Assembly: GCF_029868625.1 (NCBI RefSeq)
Contig: NZ_JARWOJ010000195.1
Span: 1 to 64,000 of the forward strand
Length of the DNA stretch: 64,000 bases
Reading direction: 5' to 3'
From: Nocardia neocaledoniensis
GTDB taxonomy: Bacteria > Actinomycetota > Actinomycetes > Mycobacteriales > Mycobacteriaceae
This document shows positions 53,627 through 62,360 of this stretch, in pieces; the stretch's first letter is position 1, and each line of letters opens with the position of its first letter. The notes beneath the pieces were generated by a model. It was not told where the DNA came from. It searched no databases and saw only the letters and a program-made list of their open reading frames with translations. The position numbers and the translations under genes were made by a program.

Positions 53627-54619
53627 TCAGGCGAACACAGCGACATATCTCCAGTCCAGCACCTGACGGCTGTACGCCGCGTCCGGCCCGTCCGCGCCAT
53701 CCGCAAACACCATCGAGCGAAGTTCGACTAGAGAGGCGCCCCCGGTCAACGGTGTCACACGTTCGACCGTGATCTTGCTGCGAACAGTGTCGCCTTCATG
53801 CACCGGTCCGACATGGTCGCACCCATGCCAACCAACAACGGTGACCAAGTTGGGAAATGCCCGCGAAGCCTGCGACAATGCCAGCCCGATTGTGTGGCCA
53901 CCATAGACGAGGCGCCGCCCGCCAGCAGCAGATACGTCGTGGTGCACCTGGGCGATATTCAGTGAGAGGCGAGCCAGTTGGGCCGCACCGTCAACCAAGT
54001 CCCCACCGGCGACCTCGACAGTCTGGCCTACCGGCAGAACTGCACCCCCGTCCGGGATGGACTTCAGTGCGTCCAGTTTCCAATCGCGCACTGCGGCGAC
54101 CCAATCACGATTCGGTCCAGCCCCGATGTCGTCTAGATCGTCCCGGTGGCTCGTCGGCGCGTCACCGCGCAGCGGCAGCATCGCACACCGCCAAAAATCC
54201 AGCACAACCCGACTGTCCTGGTCGATCGTTCGAATTCGCAAGGCGACGAGTCCAGTGGGGGCGCGGTCCGGCCTACGCGTGTTCTCTCGCAATCCCTCCA
54301 CGGTAGTGGTCGTAAGCAGCGTGTCGCCCAACGACGGCATTCGCCCGAACACCAGGCCGCGGTAGAACAGGTTGGCCCGGACGTGGTGGGTTACAACTGT
54401 GGATTGCCCGATCGCGATATCCCAAACGAGTGCGGGGTGGGCAAGCCGCGACTCGCCGGTCACCGACCGAGAAAGCGTGCGGTCCAGCGGCAAACGTAAG
54501 CGGTCACCAACGATCGACTGATGGACGGCAGCCGCCCCCTCTGAGAGGGTCACGGCGGGTGCGCCGCCGAAGACCTGGCCGCGCTCCAACTCGTCGAAGT
54601 ACGGCCCTTCGGCCTTCAC
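53627..54619 (-). CDS. Double-hotdog MaoC-like dehydratase
   Basis: 330 residues, long enough for two hotdog domains. The N-terminal half has the GESRLAHPALVWDIAIG segment, and the C-terminal half has YGGHTIGLALSQASRAFPNL with the MaoC hydratase His. This layout matches mesaconyl-CoA/2-methylfumaryl-CoA hydratase-type proteins. The start overlaps the CitE stop (ATGA), so hydratase and lyase are coupled. Together they could hydrate an unsaturated C4-C5 CoA ester and cleave the hydroxyacyl-CoA, as in itaconyl/methylmalyl-CoA routes. Confidence 0.85.
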   Translation of the reverse strand: MKAEGPYFDELERGQVFGGAPAVTLSEGAAAVHQSIVGDRLRLPLDRTLSRSVTGESRLAHPALVWDIAIGQSTVVTHHVRANLFYRGLVFGRMPSLGDTLLTTTTVEGLRENTRRPDRAPTGLVALRIRTIDQDSRVVLDFWRCAMLPLRGDAPTSHRDDLDDIGAGPNRDWVAAVRDWKLDALKSIPDGGAVLPVGQTVEVAGGDLVDGAAQLARLSLNIAQVHHDVSAAGGRRLVYGGHTIGLALSQASRAFPNLVTVVGWHGCDHVGPVHEGDTVRSKITVERVTPLTGGASLVELRSMVFADGADGPDAAYSRQVLDWRYVAVFA

Positions 54620-55497
54620 AACGCGGCTCCGATCTTCGACAGGACCCGACGCGCAGCGACGGCGACGGCCTCGTCAATCATCTGGCCGTCCAGCTCGACG
54701 GCTCCGCGTCCTGCACCGTGAGCAGCAGCCAAGGCTTCGACCACTCGGCGTGCATGGTGTATCTGCGCATGAGTCGGTTCGAACGCCCGGTTGATCGATT
54801 CAATCTGTCGCGGGTGGATGGCCCACTTGGCATCGAAACCCATCCGCACACCGTGTCGGACAGCCGATTGAAATTCTTCGTCGTCGGAGACTCCGAGGAA
54901 CGGGCCGTCGACGGCATCCAGGCGGTTGGTTCGTGCGGCAGTAATCACCTTGTCCTGCACGGCAATCCACAACTCGGGTGGCATGTCAGCGGCACGCCCA
55001 AGGGAGGCCGCCATATCGGCGTAGCCCACCAACAGAGCTGATAGCCGCCTCGAGGAAGCCGCTATCTCGTCGACCCGACCGAGGCCATCGGCCGTTTCGA
55101 TCAGCGCTTCCACGGCTATCGGGCGAGCCGTCGCGCCGCCTGACTCGACACCGTCGAGCAGGCGTTCGATGAAATCGATATCCCCCGGTGACTCCACCTT
55201 CGGTAGGACGATCGAACCCACAGGGGCCGACGACCGCACGACAGCTTCGACATCCAGATAGCACCATCTGCTTCTCGGCGCGTTCACACGCACCGCGATC
55301 GAAGGCAGCTGCGCGAAGTCACGCCACTCCACCGAGTCCAACAGAGCTCTTGCCCGCTCCTTCCCCCCAGGCGCTACAGCGTCCTCGAGATCGATGACCA
55401 CCTGGTCGGCCCCTGAGGCCATTGCCTTGGAGATCTTTCGCTCGTCACCGCCCGGCACGCAGAGCACAGATCTGCGCGGTGGATGTCCGGTCATCAC
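54616..55497 (-). CDS. CitE-like lyase (HpcH/HpaI aldolase family)
   Basis: 293 residues from GTG 55497 or ATG 55494 after GGGAG. Family features: RSVLCVPGGDERKI, VIDLEDAVAPGGKE with the metal-binding Glu/Asp, IAVEALIETADGL, and the C-terminal GFDAKWAIHPRQIE. These fit malyl-, citramalyl- or beta-methylmalyl-CoA lyases, which split hydroxyacyl-CoAs into acetyl- or propionyl-CoA plus glyoxylate or pyruvate. With MaoC downstream and an acyl-CoA dehydrogenase divergent at 55570, the set resembles the mycobacterial CitE-MaoC-FadE19 arrangement linked to itaconate and leucine metabolism. Confidence 0.9.
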   Translation of the reverse strand: MMTGHPPRRSVLCVPGGDERKISKAMASGADQVVIDLEDAVAPGGKERARALLDSVEWRDFAQLPSIAVRVNAPRSRWCYLDVEAVVRSSAPVGSIVLPKVESPGDIDFIERLLDGVESGGATARPIAVEALIETADGLGRVDEIAASSRRLSALLVGYADMAASLGRAADMPPELWIAVQDKVITAARTNRLDAVDGPFLGVSDDEEFQSAVRHGVRMGFDAKWAIHPRQIESINRAFEPTHAQIHHARRVVEALAAAHGAGRGAVELDGQMIDEAVAVAARRVLSKIGAAL

Positions 55498-55514
55498 ATA
55501 CCGCTCCCTTCTGG

Positions 55515-55538
55515 TTTTTAATCTATGTTAAAGTATAG
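55515..55538. promoter_or_regulatory. AT-rich operator, site 19 (divergent CitE/FadE promoter)
   Basis: TTTTTAATC-TATGTTA-AAGT, with a good left half and spacer and a weak right half. It lies in the 72-base gap between the divergent CitE and acyl-CoA dehydrogenase genes and could control both. Confidence 0.65.
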
Positions 55539-55569
55539 CGGTAGACATCGGAGCTAGCGAGGAGTCCAA

Positions 55570-56727
55570 TTGAGCAAGCTGTCCGCCGAGGAGCAGCAGG
55601 TAGTGGCGACAGTGCGCGAGTGGGTCGACCGGGAGGTCCGGCCGGTCGCTCGCGAACTCGAGCATGCGAACACCTACCCCGAAAAGCTGATCGACCAGAT
55701 GAAACAGCTCGGCATCTTCGGCCTGGCGATCCCCGAACCGTACGGCGAAGCTCCGGTCTCTATGCCCTGCTACGTCGGGGTGACCGAGGAACTGGCACGC
55801 GGCTGGATGAGTCTCGCCGGCGCCATGGGCGGGCACACAGTGGTCGCCAAGCTCATCCTCGCGTTCGGCACCGAAGACCAGAAGCAGCGTTACCTGCCCA
55901 AGATGGCCACCGGTGAGATCCGAGCAACGATGGCACTGACCGAACCGGGTGGTGGTTCCGACCTACAAGCTATGAAGACTGTCGCAAAGCGCAGTGCCGG
56001 CGGCTTCACCATCAACGGCGCCAAGACATGGATCAGCAATGCACGTAGGTCGCAACTGATCGCGCTGCTTTGCAAGACGGATCCCTCCGCCAGACCAAGT
56101 CACCGCGGCATCAGCATCATGCTTGTCGAGCATGGCCCCGGGTTGACGGTTTCGCGCGACCTCCCCAAGCTCGGCTACAAGGGGGTCGAGAGCTGCGAGC
56201 TCGTCTTCGATGCATTTCACGCACCGGAAGACGCGGTACTCGGCGGAGTCGAGGGCAAGGGCTTCGCGCAGATGATGAAGGGCCTCGAAACCGGCCGCAT
56301 CCAAGTCGCGTCCCGAGCCTTGGGCGTAGCGCAGGCCGCGTTCGACGACGCCTTCAACTATGCACAGCAACGCGAGAGCTTCGGTGTCCCGATCTGGAAG
56401 CATCAGGCTATCGGTAACTATCTGGCCGAGATGGCAGCTAAACTGACCGCCGCTCGCCAGCTGGTACTACTCGCTGCCGAGCGATCCGAAGCAGGCGAGC
56501 GGTGCGACATGGAAGCCGGGATGGCCAAATACTACGCCTCTGAGATTGCCATGGAGATTGCACTCAACGCCGTGCGAATCCACGGCGGATACGGCTACTC
56601 CACCGAATACGACGTCGAACGATACTTCCGTGATGCGCCCTTGATGATTGTCGGCGAAGGAACAAATGAGATCCTGCAAAATGTGATCGTATCCCAGCTT
56701 GTCGCCAGGGGCGGACTGCAGCGTTGA
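55570..56727 (+). CDS. Acyl-CoA dehydrogenase (FadE)
   Basis: 385 residues from TTG 55570, with AGGAG five bases upstream. MALTEPGGGSDLQAM, FTINGAKTWISNA and RIHGGYGYSTEY are standard, and the catalytic Glu is E363 in VGEGTNEI, as in short/medium-chain enzymes. It therefore differs in active-site type from the FadE at 45597. It is divergent from CitE-MaoC and shares their operator. A short branched acyl-CoA substrate is likely from this context. Confidence 0.94.
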   Translation: MSKLSAEEQQVVATVREWVDREVRPVARELEHANTYPEKLIDQMKQLGIFGLAIPEPYGEAPVSMPCYVGVTEELARGWMSLAGAMGGHTVVAKLILAFGTEDQKQRYLPKMATGEIRATMALTEPGGGSDLQAMKTVAKRSAGGFTINGAKTWISNARRSQLIALLCKTDPSARPSHRGISIMLVEHGPGLTVSRDLPKLGYKGVESCELVFDAFHAPEDAVLGGVEGKGFAQMMKGLETGRIQVASRALGVAQAAFDDAFNYAQQRESFGVPIWKHQAIGNYLAEMAAKLTAARQLVLLAAERSEAGERCDMEAGMAKYYASEIAMEIALNAVRIHGGYGYSTEYDVERYFRDAPLMIVGEGTNEILQNVIVSQLVARGGLQR

Positions 56728-56932
56728 ATTGGCAGGCCAGTTTGGACGTTAGTGGTGACGCCGGTCTGTCACCACTGGCCCTGCAACTTGGCGGTCGAGC
56801 GCCTTTGACATGGAACTGCCGCAAATCGGCGAATACCACAGGGGCCCATCTCCGACACGACTAGTCGCATCTCCGGGCGACTCGTGAGCCGAACAAGGGC
56901 CGAGCCGGACAACGGGACCGCATACCATCTTG

Positions 56933-56989
56933 GCGGCAGTGGGCGTCGCCGAGGGCCCTCCACGATACCTCGGCGGCGCCCACTGCCGC
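56933..56989 (+). terminator. Long hairpin downstream of FadE
   Basis: A 22-base stem with one mismatch and a 14-base loop, about 205 bases after the FadE stop. It is the strongest hairpin in the window. The stretch from here to about 57587 holds no recognisable gene. Confidence 0.7.
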
Positions 56990-57587
56990 TAAGATGACGT
57001 GTGGATCCAATGGCCGGACACTGCCGTCTGCGACGGTCGACGCCGGAAACGATACCGTGGAGATCGACCGCTTAATCGAAAATGCTGCCATGCGTGACGT
57101 GGGTTTGCAGCTCGGAGGACTTGCCGCGGTGCTGGAAGTCAGCCGCGACAGCTATCACCTCACACGAGGCGCTGCACCACAAGTGGAGGCCGCGTAGCGC
57201 CCTACTGGACGACGCTTCCGCAAGCCGCCGAGGACGGCATCCACACCAAGGATGCTGTAGTCGAGCGAGGCAGGGTTCTCGTCTTCGACGCCTGCGTCAA
57301 GATCGCGCAGCGGCCGGTGGTCACAGGTCATGTCGGACAGGTGGACGCTGTGGGGCCGTAGAGGCGGAAACGGCGGCATTGACGAACGGCCTCCTCGTCA
57401 ATGCCCAGCCAGCCCTGGCCACATCGTGCGAGCCGGTCCAGGTGCGCCCAATCCATAGCAGGTGATATCCCACGTGCCTGCGCAGCCGATCGTCCATGCC
57501 GTCCCCTTTCGCCAAGATACTTCATCGCGAAGCGACACCATCACAAAATGGCGACCTCAAGCGATCGCCCTCACCAGGAGATCGCCC

Positions 57588-58000
57588 TCATTTCTCACAG
57601 CGAGCCCTCAACCGCGCCAGCGTCGCCGCAAGGTTGGTGGTGTGTTAGTTGTCTTCCGGTGCCGCACTCCAGTGAACGGCCCAGTCATCGGGCCGAACCA
57701 CCGCGGACGTCTGTCCCAGGTAGACTCTGTGACCCGACACCCGGTCGGGGTCGCCACGATCGCGTACTCCCATCGCGCCAGGGGAATCACCGGCACGCTG
57801 ACGTCGAAGGCGTACCGCGTCCCGGGTTCGCCGTCGGCGACCCGGGTGAAGGAGAAACAAAGCTTGCCGGGGCGCCGATTCACCCCCAATGAAGTAGCTC
57901 CGACCGAGCCGGACTACGCGCTCACAATTGCGTCGTACACAACCGTCGGCGTGGCTGCAATCTCGATGCTGCCGACAGCATCCGGTGGATTCACGAATTA
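57588..58000 (-). pseudogene. Remnant of an SRPBCC (polyketide-cyclase-like) protein
   Basis: Reading the minus strand gives IEIAATPTVVYDAIVS, an in-frame TAG, a gap of about 25 residues compared with relatives, then GVNRRPGKLCFSFTRVADGEPGTRYAFDV (landmarks GVNRR and EPGTRYAFDV), WEYAIVATPTGCRVTES and DRRPRWFG. The end reads on in a shifted frame as NLAATLARLRAR. This is the pattern of small START-fold/SRPBCC lipid-binding proteins of actinobacteria. A stop, a deletion and a late frameshift show that it is decayed. Confidence 0.7.
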
Positions 58001-58233
58001 ATGACAACAGCGACGTGTCTGCAGCACGGCGGGAAATTCCAAAGGAGAGATCTGCTTTCTGGCGCCGGCTGAAGGAAAGATTGAAGACTTCCGCTCGGTG
58101 CCACCATCGAAGTTACTCGATAGACAACCTCAGCGGAGCCAAGTTTAGCTGTGGCGCGAAATATGGGCGAAGGCCCTGAAAAGATCCGGGCACCAGGTGT
58201 CGTCTCTAGTGAGCGAGTAGAGACTTGCACCTC

Positions 58234-58274
58234 GCCGCAGCCCGACTGACGGTGGACGACGGTCGGGCTGCGGC
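58234..58274 (-). terminator. Hairpin at the end of the five-gene Ech operon
   Basis: A 13-base perfect stem (GCCGCAGCCCGAC with GTCGGGCTGCGGC) and 15-base loop, starting 11 bases after the last stop at 58285. Confidence 0.75.
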
Positions 58275-58284
58275 CACTGGTGGC

Positions 58285-59058
58285 TTATCGGCCTTGGAAT
58301 ATCGCTGTGCGGCGTTCCCGGAAAGCCAGCACACCCTCGGCGAAATCGTCGGTGTCGAACAACTCTGCCTGCAAGTCGACTTCCCGCTCGAGCGTCTGCC
58401 ATGGATCTGCGGGCCAACGTGTCAGCAATGATTTGATCCCGGAAATCGCCAACGGCGGTCCGGTCGCAATGATCGCGGCGTCTTCCACGGCTGCTTCGAG
58501 AGCAGCGCCCGGCTCGACCAACTGGTCCACGAGGCCCAGGTCGAATGCTTCCTGCCCCGAAAGGCGGCGAGGCAACAACATCAGCTGACGTGCGACGGCC
58601 GGGCCGACTCGGGCGGGCAATGATGAGAAGATGCCCATGTCGCCAGCTAACCCGACGCCGGTGAAGGTCGTGTTGAAGACCGCACCCCGCGAGGCCACAA
58701 CACGATCTGCGGCGATGGCCAGTGAGGTGCCCGCACCGAAGGCGAACCCCTCGACCGCAGTGATCACCGGCTTCGTGCCACCCCAAATCGCTCGAATCAC
58801 CCGCTGGGCAGCTTCAGCTCGCGGGATTGTCTGTTCGGGCGGTTGCCGCTGCATCGTTGAAATGTCTCCCCCGGCACAAAACGACCCGCCACTTCCGGTC
58901 AGGACGACTACGCGCACGCTTGAGTCAGACATAGCCGACTCAAGCGTCTCGGCCAGAACGATCCGCAGTTCGAGGTCGATCGCGTTGCGTTTGCCCGGCC
59001 GATTCAACGTCACCACACGCACGGGGCCGCGATCTTCGGTCAATACTGTTTCACTCAA
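58285..59058 (-). CDS. Enoyl-CoA hydratase/isomerase (EchA type)
   Basis: 257 residues from TTG 59058, with GAGGTGA upstream. TLNRPGKRNAID, the oxyanion segment GGSFCAGGDIS, and VEGFAFGAGTSLAIAADRV (landmarks GFAFGAG and IAADRV). In place of the usual acidic residue, the helix reads TGVGLAGDMG with an Asp that may act as the acid. It is the last gene of the MaoC-FabG-Ech-Ech-Ech operon. It likely isomerises or hydrates an enoyl-CoA. Confidence 0.9.
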   Translation of the reverse strand: MSETVLTEDRGPVRVVTLNRPGKRNAIDLELRIVLAETLESAMSDSSVRVVVLTGSGGSFCAGGDISTMQRQPPEQTIPRAEAAQRVIRAIWGGTKPVITAVEGFAFGAGTSLAIAADRVVASRGAVFNTTFTGVGLAGDMGIFSSLPARVGPAVARQLMLLPRRLSGQEAFDLGLVDQLVEPGAALEAAVEDAAIIATGPPLAISGIKSLLTRWPADPWQTLEREVDLQAELFDTDDFAEGVLAFRERRTAIFQGR

Positions 59059-59093
59059 GCCGTCACCTCACTGTATCGCGCTCGAACATGAAG

Positions 59094-59903
59094 TCACCGT
59101 CCCGTGAAAAAGGGCGTCCTGCGTCCGAGGACCGCGGCAAGCCCTTCCCGAGCATCAGCCGTTCCGGACAATTCGGACACGACCCGGGCCTCGTGGGGCA
59201 ACTGAGCCTCGAGAGTCGAACCGACTCCGTTCCAGAGGAGACGTTTCGTGGACGCGATCGCTCTCGGTGCCGAAGCCGCAAGACTGCGGGCGAGGCCTTG
59301 AGCCTCATCGAACACGGACTCATCCGGCACCACCTTGGTCAAAAGGCCGATTTCCAACGCCTCGGCGGCCGACAGTGTCGGATTCGTGAGAAGGATCTCC
59401 ATCGCTTTGCGCAGTCCGACCAGCTGGGTGAGCGTTACCGATGAACCGGCGTCGGGAGCCATGCCGACTCGAACAGCACCGGACATGAATTTGGCTGATT
59501 GCCCGGCAATCACCAGGTCAGCGGCACAAACCAGCCCGAACCCACCCCCGCCTGCAGCGAATCCGTGCACGGCCGCGATCACGGGGGGCCGCAGCTGGAC
59601 GAGCGCTGAGATCGCGATCTGCAGCCAAGCGGTGGCTTCCCGCAGGTAGTCTGGCAGCGCCTCGCCTTTGCTTGCGAATGTCCGCACATCACCGCCTGCG
59701 CAGAAGTGCGAGCCCTCGCCGCTCAGAACGACCGCGCGCACATCAGGCTCCGCATGGCATCGCAAGATGGCAGCATGCAATGCCTGCAGAAGTTCGACGT
59801 CCATGCCATTGGCTGCATCTGGCCGATTGAGCCGCAGGGACGCGACGCCGTCCTTGCCGAGGTCGAGTAGCACAGGACCGGCGGCGATCAAGGCTTCGGT
59901 CAC
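59094..59903 (-). CDS. Enoyl-CoA hydratase/isomerase (EchA type)
   Basis: 269 residues from a GTG overlapping the preceding stop (GTGA). RLNRPDAANGMD, GSHFCAGGDVRTF and VHGFAAGGGGFGLVCAADLV (landmarks GFAAGGGG and CAADLV). The loop VRVGMAPDAGSS carries an Asp and no Glu at the acid/base positions seen in hydratases, as in 1,2-epoxyphenylacetyl-CoA isomerase (PaaG)-like enzymes. It may therefore shift double bonds or open a ring rather than hydrate; this is an inference from the motif. Confidence 0.9.
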   Translation of the reverse strand: MTEALIAAGPVLLDLGKDGVASLRLNRPDAANGMDVELLQALHAAILRCHAEPDVRAVVLSGEGSHFCAGGDVRTFASKGEALPDYLREATAWLQIAISALVQLRPPVIAAVHGFAAGGGGFGLVCAADLVIAGQSAKFMSGAVRVGMAPDAGSSVTLTQLVGLRKAMEILLTNPTLSAAEALEIGLLTKVVPDESVFDEAQGLARSLAASAPRAIASTKRLLWNGVGSTLEAQLPHEARVVSELSGTADAREGLAAVLGRRTPFFTGR

Positions 59904-60673
59904 GACGCGTCTCCCTTGGTTTGTGTGAATGTCGCAATGCCCGCGCCCGCAGAGTCGCCGACCACGTGGTCGATCACCGTAGTCAGCTCCATTGCGATGC
60001 CGTTGTTCAGCGGCATGCTCAAGCCGGCGTAGACGAGTCGCTTGCTCTTTGCCAGCGCCAGCCGGTCAAGTCCCGCAATCCGCTCGATGTAAGCCTTGAC
60101 GCCGTCTTCGAAATCCCGCGGTGTGAAACTGCGATAAGCGAGGCCCCACTGTTCGGCTTGAGCTCCGGACATACGCTCGCCGCTGAGAATGTGGCCGAGA
60201 GCCCGTTGCCGGCCCGCCAGTCGTGGCAGCCGTTGACTACTCCCGCCTCCAGGAACCTGTCCAAAGTTGGCGTGGTTATCGGCGAGCTTGGCATCCGAAC
60301 GAACCAAGGTGATGTCGCAGGCCAGCATGAGCTCGAAGCCTCCCGCCATGGCATAGCCCTCGACAACCGCAATGACCGGTATCTCGATGGTCTCGATCCT
60401 TGAGCAGGCCCGGGCGAAGTTCTCGAACAACGGACGCAACGCCGCCGCTCCCCCGGCTCGCAAACGCTCGAGTTCGCGAAAGTCGCCGCCGACTGAGAAG
60501 TTGCCCTCGGCTCCGCGTATGACGATCACGTTCGCTTTCGACGCCAGGTCAAGGAGTGCCAGCTCAAGCTTGCGGCCCAGCTCAACCGTGATCGCGTTCA
60601 TGGCGTCTGGCCGATTCAGAGTGATGTACCCAACCACTCCATCCACGTCGACCGTTACGACATCGGCAGTCAC
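59900..60673 (-). CDS. Enoyl-CoA hydratase/isomerase (EchA type)
   Basis: 257 residues; start and stop both overlap neighbouring genes by four bases. TLNRPDAMNAI, GNFSVGGDFREL (Ser where Cys/Ala-Gly is usual), VEGYAMAGGFELMLACDI (landmarks GYAMAGG and ACDI) and the loop FGQVPGGGSSQRLPR. The GQVPGGG loop again lacks the common hydratase Glu. It is the middle of three consecutive crotonases with different active-site loops, so each probably catalyses a different step. Confidence 0.9.
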   Translation of the reverse strand: MTADVVTVDVDGVVGYITLNRPDAMNAITVELGRKLELALLDLASKANVIVIRGAEGNFSVGGDFRELERLRAGGAAALRPLFENFARACSRIETIEIPVIAVVEGYAMAGGFELMLACDITLVRSDAKLADNHANFGQVPGGGSSQRLPRLAGRQRALGHILSGERMSGAQAEQWGLAYRSFTPRDFEDGVKAYIERIAGLDRLALAKSKRLVYAGLSMPLNNGIAMELTTVIDHVVGDSAGAGIATFTQTKGDAS

Positions 60674-61410
60674 ATCAACCGCCCGCCGCCAACCTCGATG
60701 ACAGCACCGGTCATGTAGCTCGACAGGTCCGAGGCAAGGAAGAGGACGGCGCCCGCAACTTCGCTGGGGAGGCCTGCTCGCCGCATCGGAATAGCGGCCT
60801 CTCGCTCGGCAAATACCTCGGGCGGCATGGCATCGGTCATCGGTGTCCGAATCAAGCCTGGCTGGACCGCGTTGACACGTACCCCCTTGTGCGCCAGCTC
60901 TTTGGCGGCAGCTTTGGTCAGGCCAACGATCCCAGCTTTGGCCGCGCTGTAGTTGGTTTGGCCCGGGTTTCCCGATTTGCCGGACAGCGATGACATGTTC
61001 ACGATGGAGCCTCGTCCGGACTCACGCATGACCGCCGACGCGGCCCTGACACCGAGCCAAGTCCCTTTGAGATGCACGTCGACTACCGCACTGAAGTCGT
61101 CGGCCGACATCTTCTGCAAGGACGCGTCGCGTGTGATACCTGCATTGTTCACATAGATGTCGAGCGAGCCGAACTCTTCGACGGTTCGCGCCACCACCGT
61201 CTCAACCGACGTTTCGTCGGTGACGTCGCCTCTGAGCCCCAGCGTCGGGCCGCCAAGCGCCAAGGCGGCTTCTTTGGCCCGATCGCCATCCATGTCCACA
61301 AGAACTACGTTGGCTCCGTGCTCACGCAAAAGGGTCGCAATTGCCAATCCGATGCCCTGGCCACCGCCGGTAACCACGGCGGTTTGATTTGCTACCAATC
61401 CTTCGGCCAT
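60670..61410 (-). CDS. SDR dehydrogenase (FabG-like)
   Basis: 246 residues. TGGGQGIGLA, VDMDG after beta-2 (NAD preference), NNAGI, MSSLSGKSG and the catalytic YSAAKAG, ending GAVIEVGGGRLM. It is a FabG/3-hydroxyacyl-CoA dehydrogenase-like enzyme. Its ATG overlaps the MaoC stop by one base (TAATG). In this operon it probably oxidises the hydroxyacyl-CoA made by MaoC or a crotonase. Confidence 0.93.
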   Translation of the reverse strand: MAEGLVANQTAVVTGGGQGIGLAIATLLREHGANVVLVDMDGDRAKEAALALGGPTLGLRGDVTDETSVETVVARTVEEFGSLDIYVNNAGITRDASLQKMSADDFSAVVDVHLKGTWLGVRAASAVMRESGRGSIVNMSSLSGKSGNPGQTNYSAAKAGIVGLTKAAAKELAHKGVRVNAVQPGLIRTPMTDAMPPEVFAEREAAIPMRRAGLPSEVAGAVLFLASDLSSYMTGAVIEVGGGRLM

Positions 61411-61862
61411 TACGCGATGTACCTAACGATCGATTCGACGATGCAGGCGGGCTTCTCGCCGCCTTCGATTTCGATGATTGTCGAAAGTGTCACTTGCACT
61501 GCACCTTCCAAAGGAGATACAGCGACTATTTTGGAGCGTCCCCGCAGCTTCGACCCGGTTGGTACCGGCGCAGGGAGCCGGACCTTGTTCAGGCCGTAGT
61601 TGACCGCCATCGCGATGTTGTCGACACGGTAGATCTCGTGCTGGAAGGACGGCAGTAGCGACAGCGTCAGAAGGCCGTGCGCGATTGTTCCCCCGAAGGG
61701 ACCGGTTGCGGCCCTCTCGGCGTCGGTATGGATCCACTGGTGATCTCCCGTGGCCTCGGCGAATCGGTTGATCCTCTCTTGATCCACGACGACCCACTCG
61801 CTGACGCCAAGTTCGGCACCTTCCGCCTCGGCCAGCTCGGCAATGCCATCGAAAACCTTCAT
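61410..61862 (-). CDS. MaoC-like enoyl-CoA hydratase
   Basis: 150 residues, one hotdog domain, with GGAG upstream of the ATG. The hydratase motif FAEATGDHQWIHTD gives the catalytic Asp and His, and GTIAHGLLTLSLLP is also conserved. This is the (R)-specific single-domain hydratase class. It is the first gene of a five-gene operon under operator site 20, 28 bases downstream of it. Confidence 0.93.
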   Translation of the reverse strand: MKVFDGIAELAEAEGAELGVSEWVVVDQERINRFAEATGDHQWIHTDAERAATGPFGGTIAHGLLTLSLLPSFQHEIYRVDNIAMAVNYGLNKVRLPAPVPTGSKLRGRSKIVAVSPLEGAVQVTLSTIIEIEGGEKPACIVESIVRYIA

Positions 61863-61887
61863 CGTTCTCCACTCCGCCAGGTCGTTA

Positions 61888-61910
61888 TTGAATTGAATAT
61901 AGATTAAATA
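61888..61910. promoter_or_regulatory. AT-rich operator, site 20 (MaoC-FabG-Ech operon)
   Basis: TTGAATT-GAATATA-GATTAAAT, close to the consensus in all parts, 28 bases upstream of the MaoC start. Confidence 0.85.
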
Positions 61911-62138
61911 TCCGGTTCGGTCAACGCGGGGCCGCCAGCCGTCGCGGCCCCATCACCGGGCCGATGCGACATCAGAGGCCGATACCGCGAGTCCACCTGC
62001 ATCTCAAGCACGGCCTCCACGGCTCAGCCCGACGCGGCTGAACACGGTCAGGCATGCGATCCCACCCCTCGAAGGGCCGCTAGGCTCGTGGTCATCGAGC
62101 CACACGACGGGCCGAGCGGCAGTCGCTCGATGGCCGAT
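61911..62138. other. Intergenic stretch
   Basis: GC-rich sequence between the MaoC operon promoter and the small ORF at 62139. I see no gene, palindrome or repeat here. Confidence 0.6.
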
Positions 62139-62354
62139 TTACTGGCCCGGCTCACGCACTGACCGTGCGGGGGCCAATATGGTCACCGCTCGATTGCCGT
62201 CGTGAACCAGATGAATATCGCCGCGGCAACCGCGGCGAGTGCGGGACAACACGATGGCCTGTTCAAGTTCCCGCTCCGAAAGGGACAGATCCGGCACCAA
62301 GGCCGCAAGGAACGGACGCCACACCGCCGGTGAGCGCCCGTATCCGCGGGACAC
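62139..62354 (-). CDS. Small hypothetical protein after the PEP-utilising enzyme gene
   Basis: 71 codons from GTG 62354, six bases after the stop of the PEP-utilising enzyme gene on the same strand. Codon use has a high share of G/C in third positions, as expected for coding sequence here. The middle (LSLSERELEQAIVLSRT) looks helical. No family is recognised and there is no clear ribosome site, so it may be spurious or translationally coupled to the upstream gene. Confidence 0.35.
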   Translation of the reverse strand: MSRGYGRSPAVWRPFLAALVPDLSLSERELEQAIVLSRTRRGCRGDIHLVHDGNRAVTILAPARSVREPGQ

Positions 62355-62360
62355 CGTTGC

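Noticed and set aside
3580..61910. The AT-rich elements as KstR or KstR2 sites
   Set aside because: Their half-sites (AATC/GATT with N7) do not match the AAC...GTT or CAAG...CTTG half-sites of those regulators.
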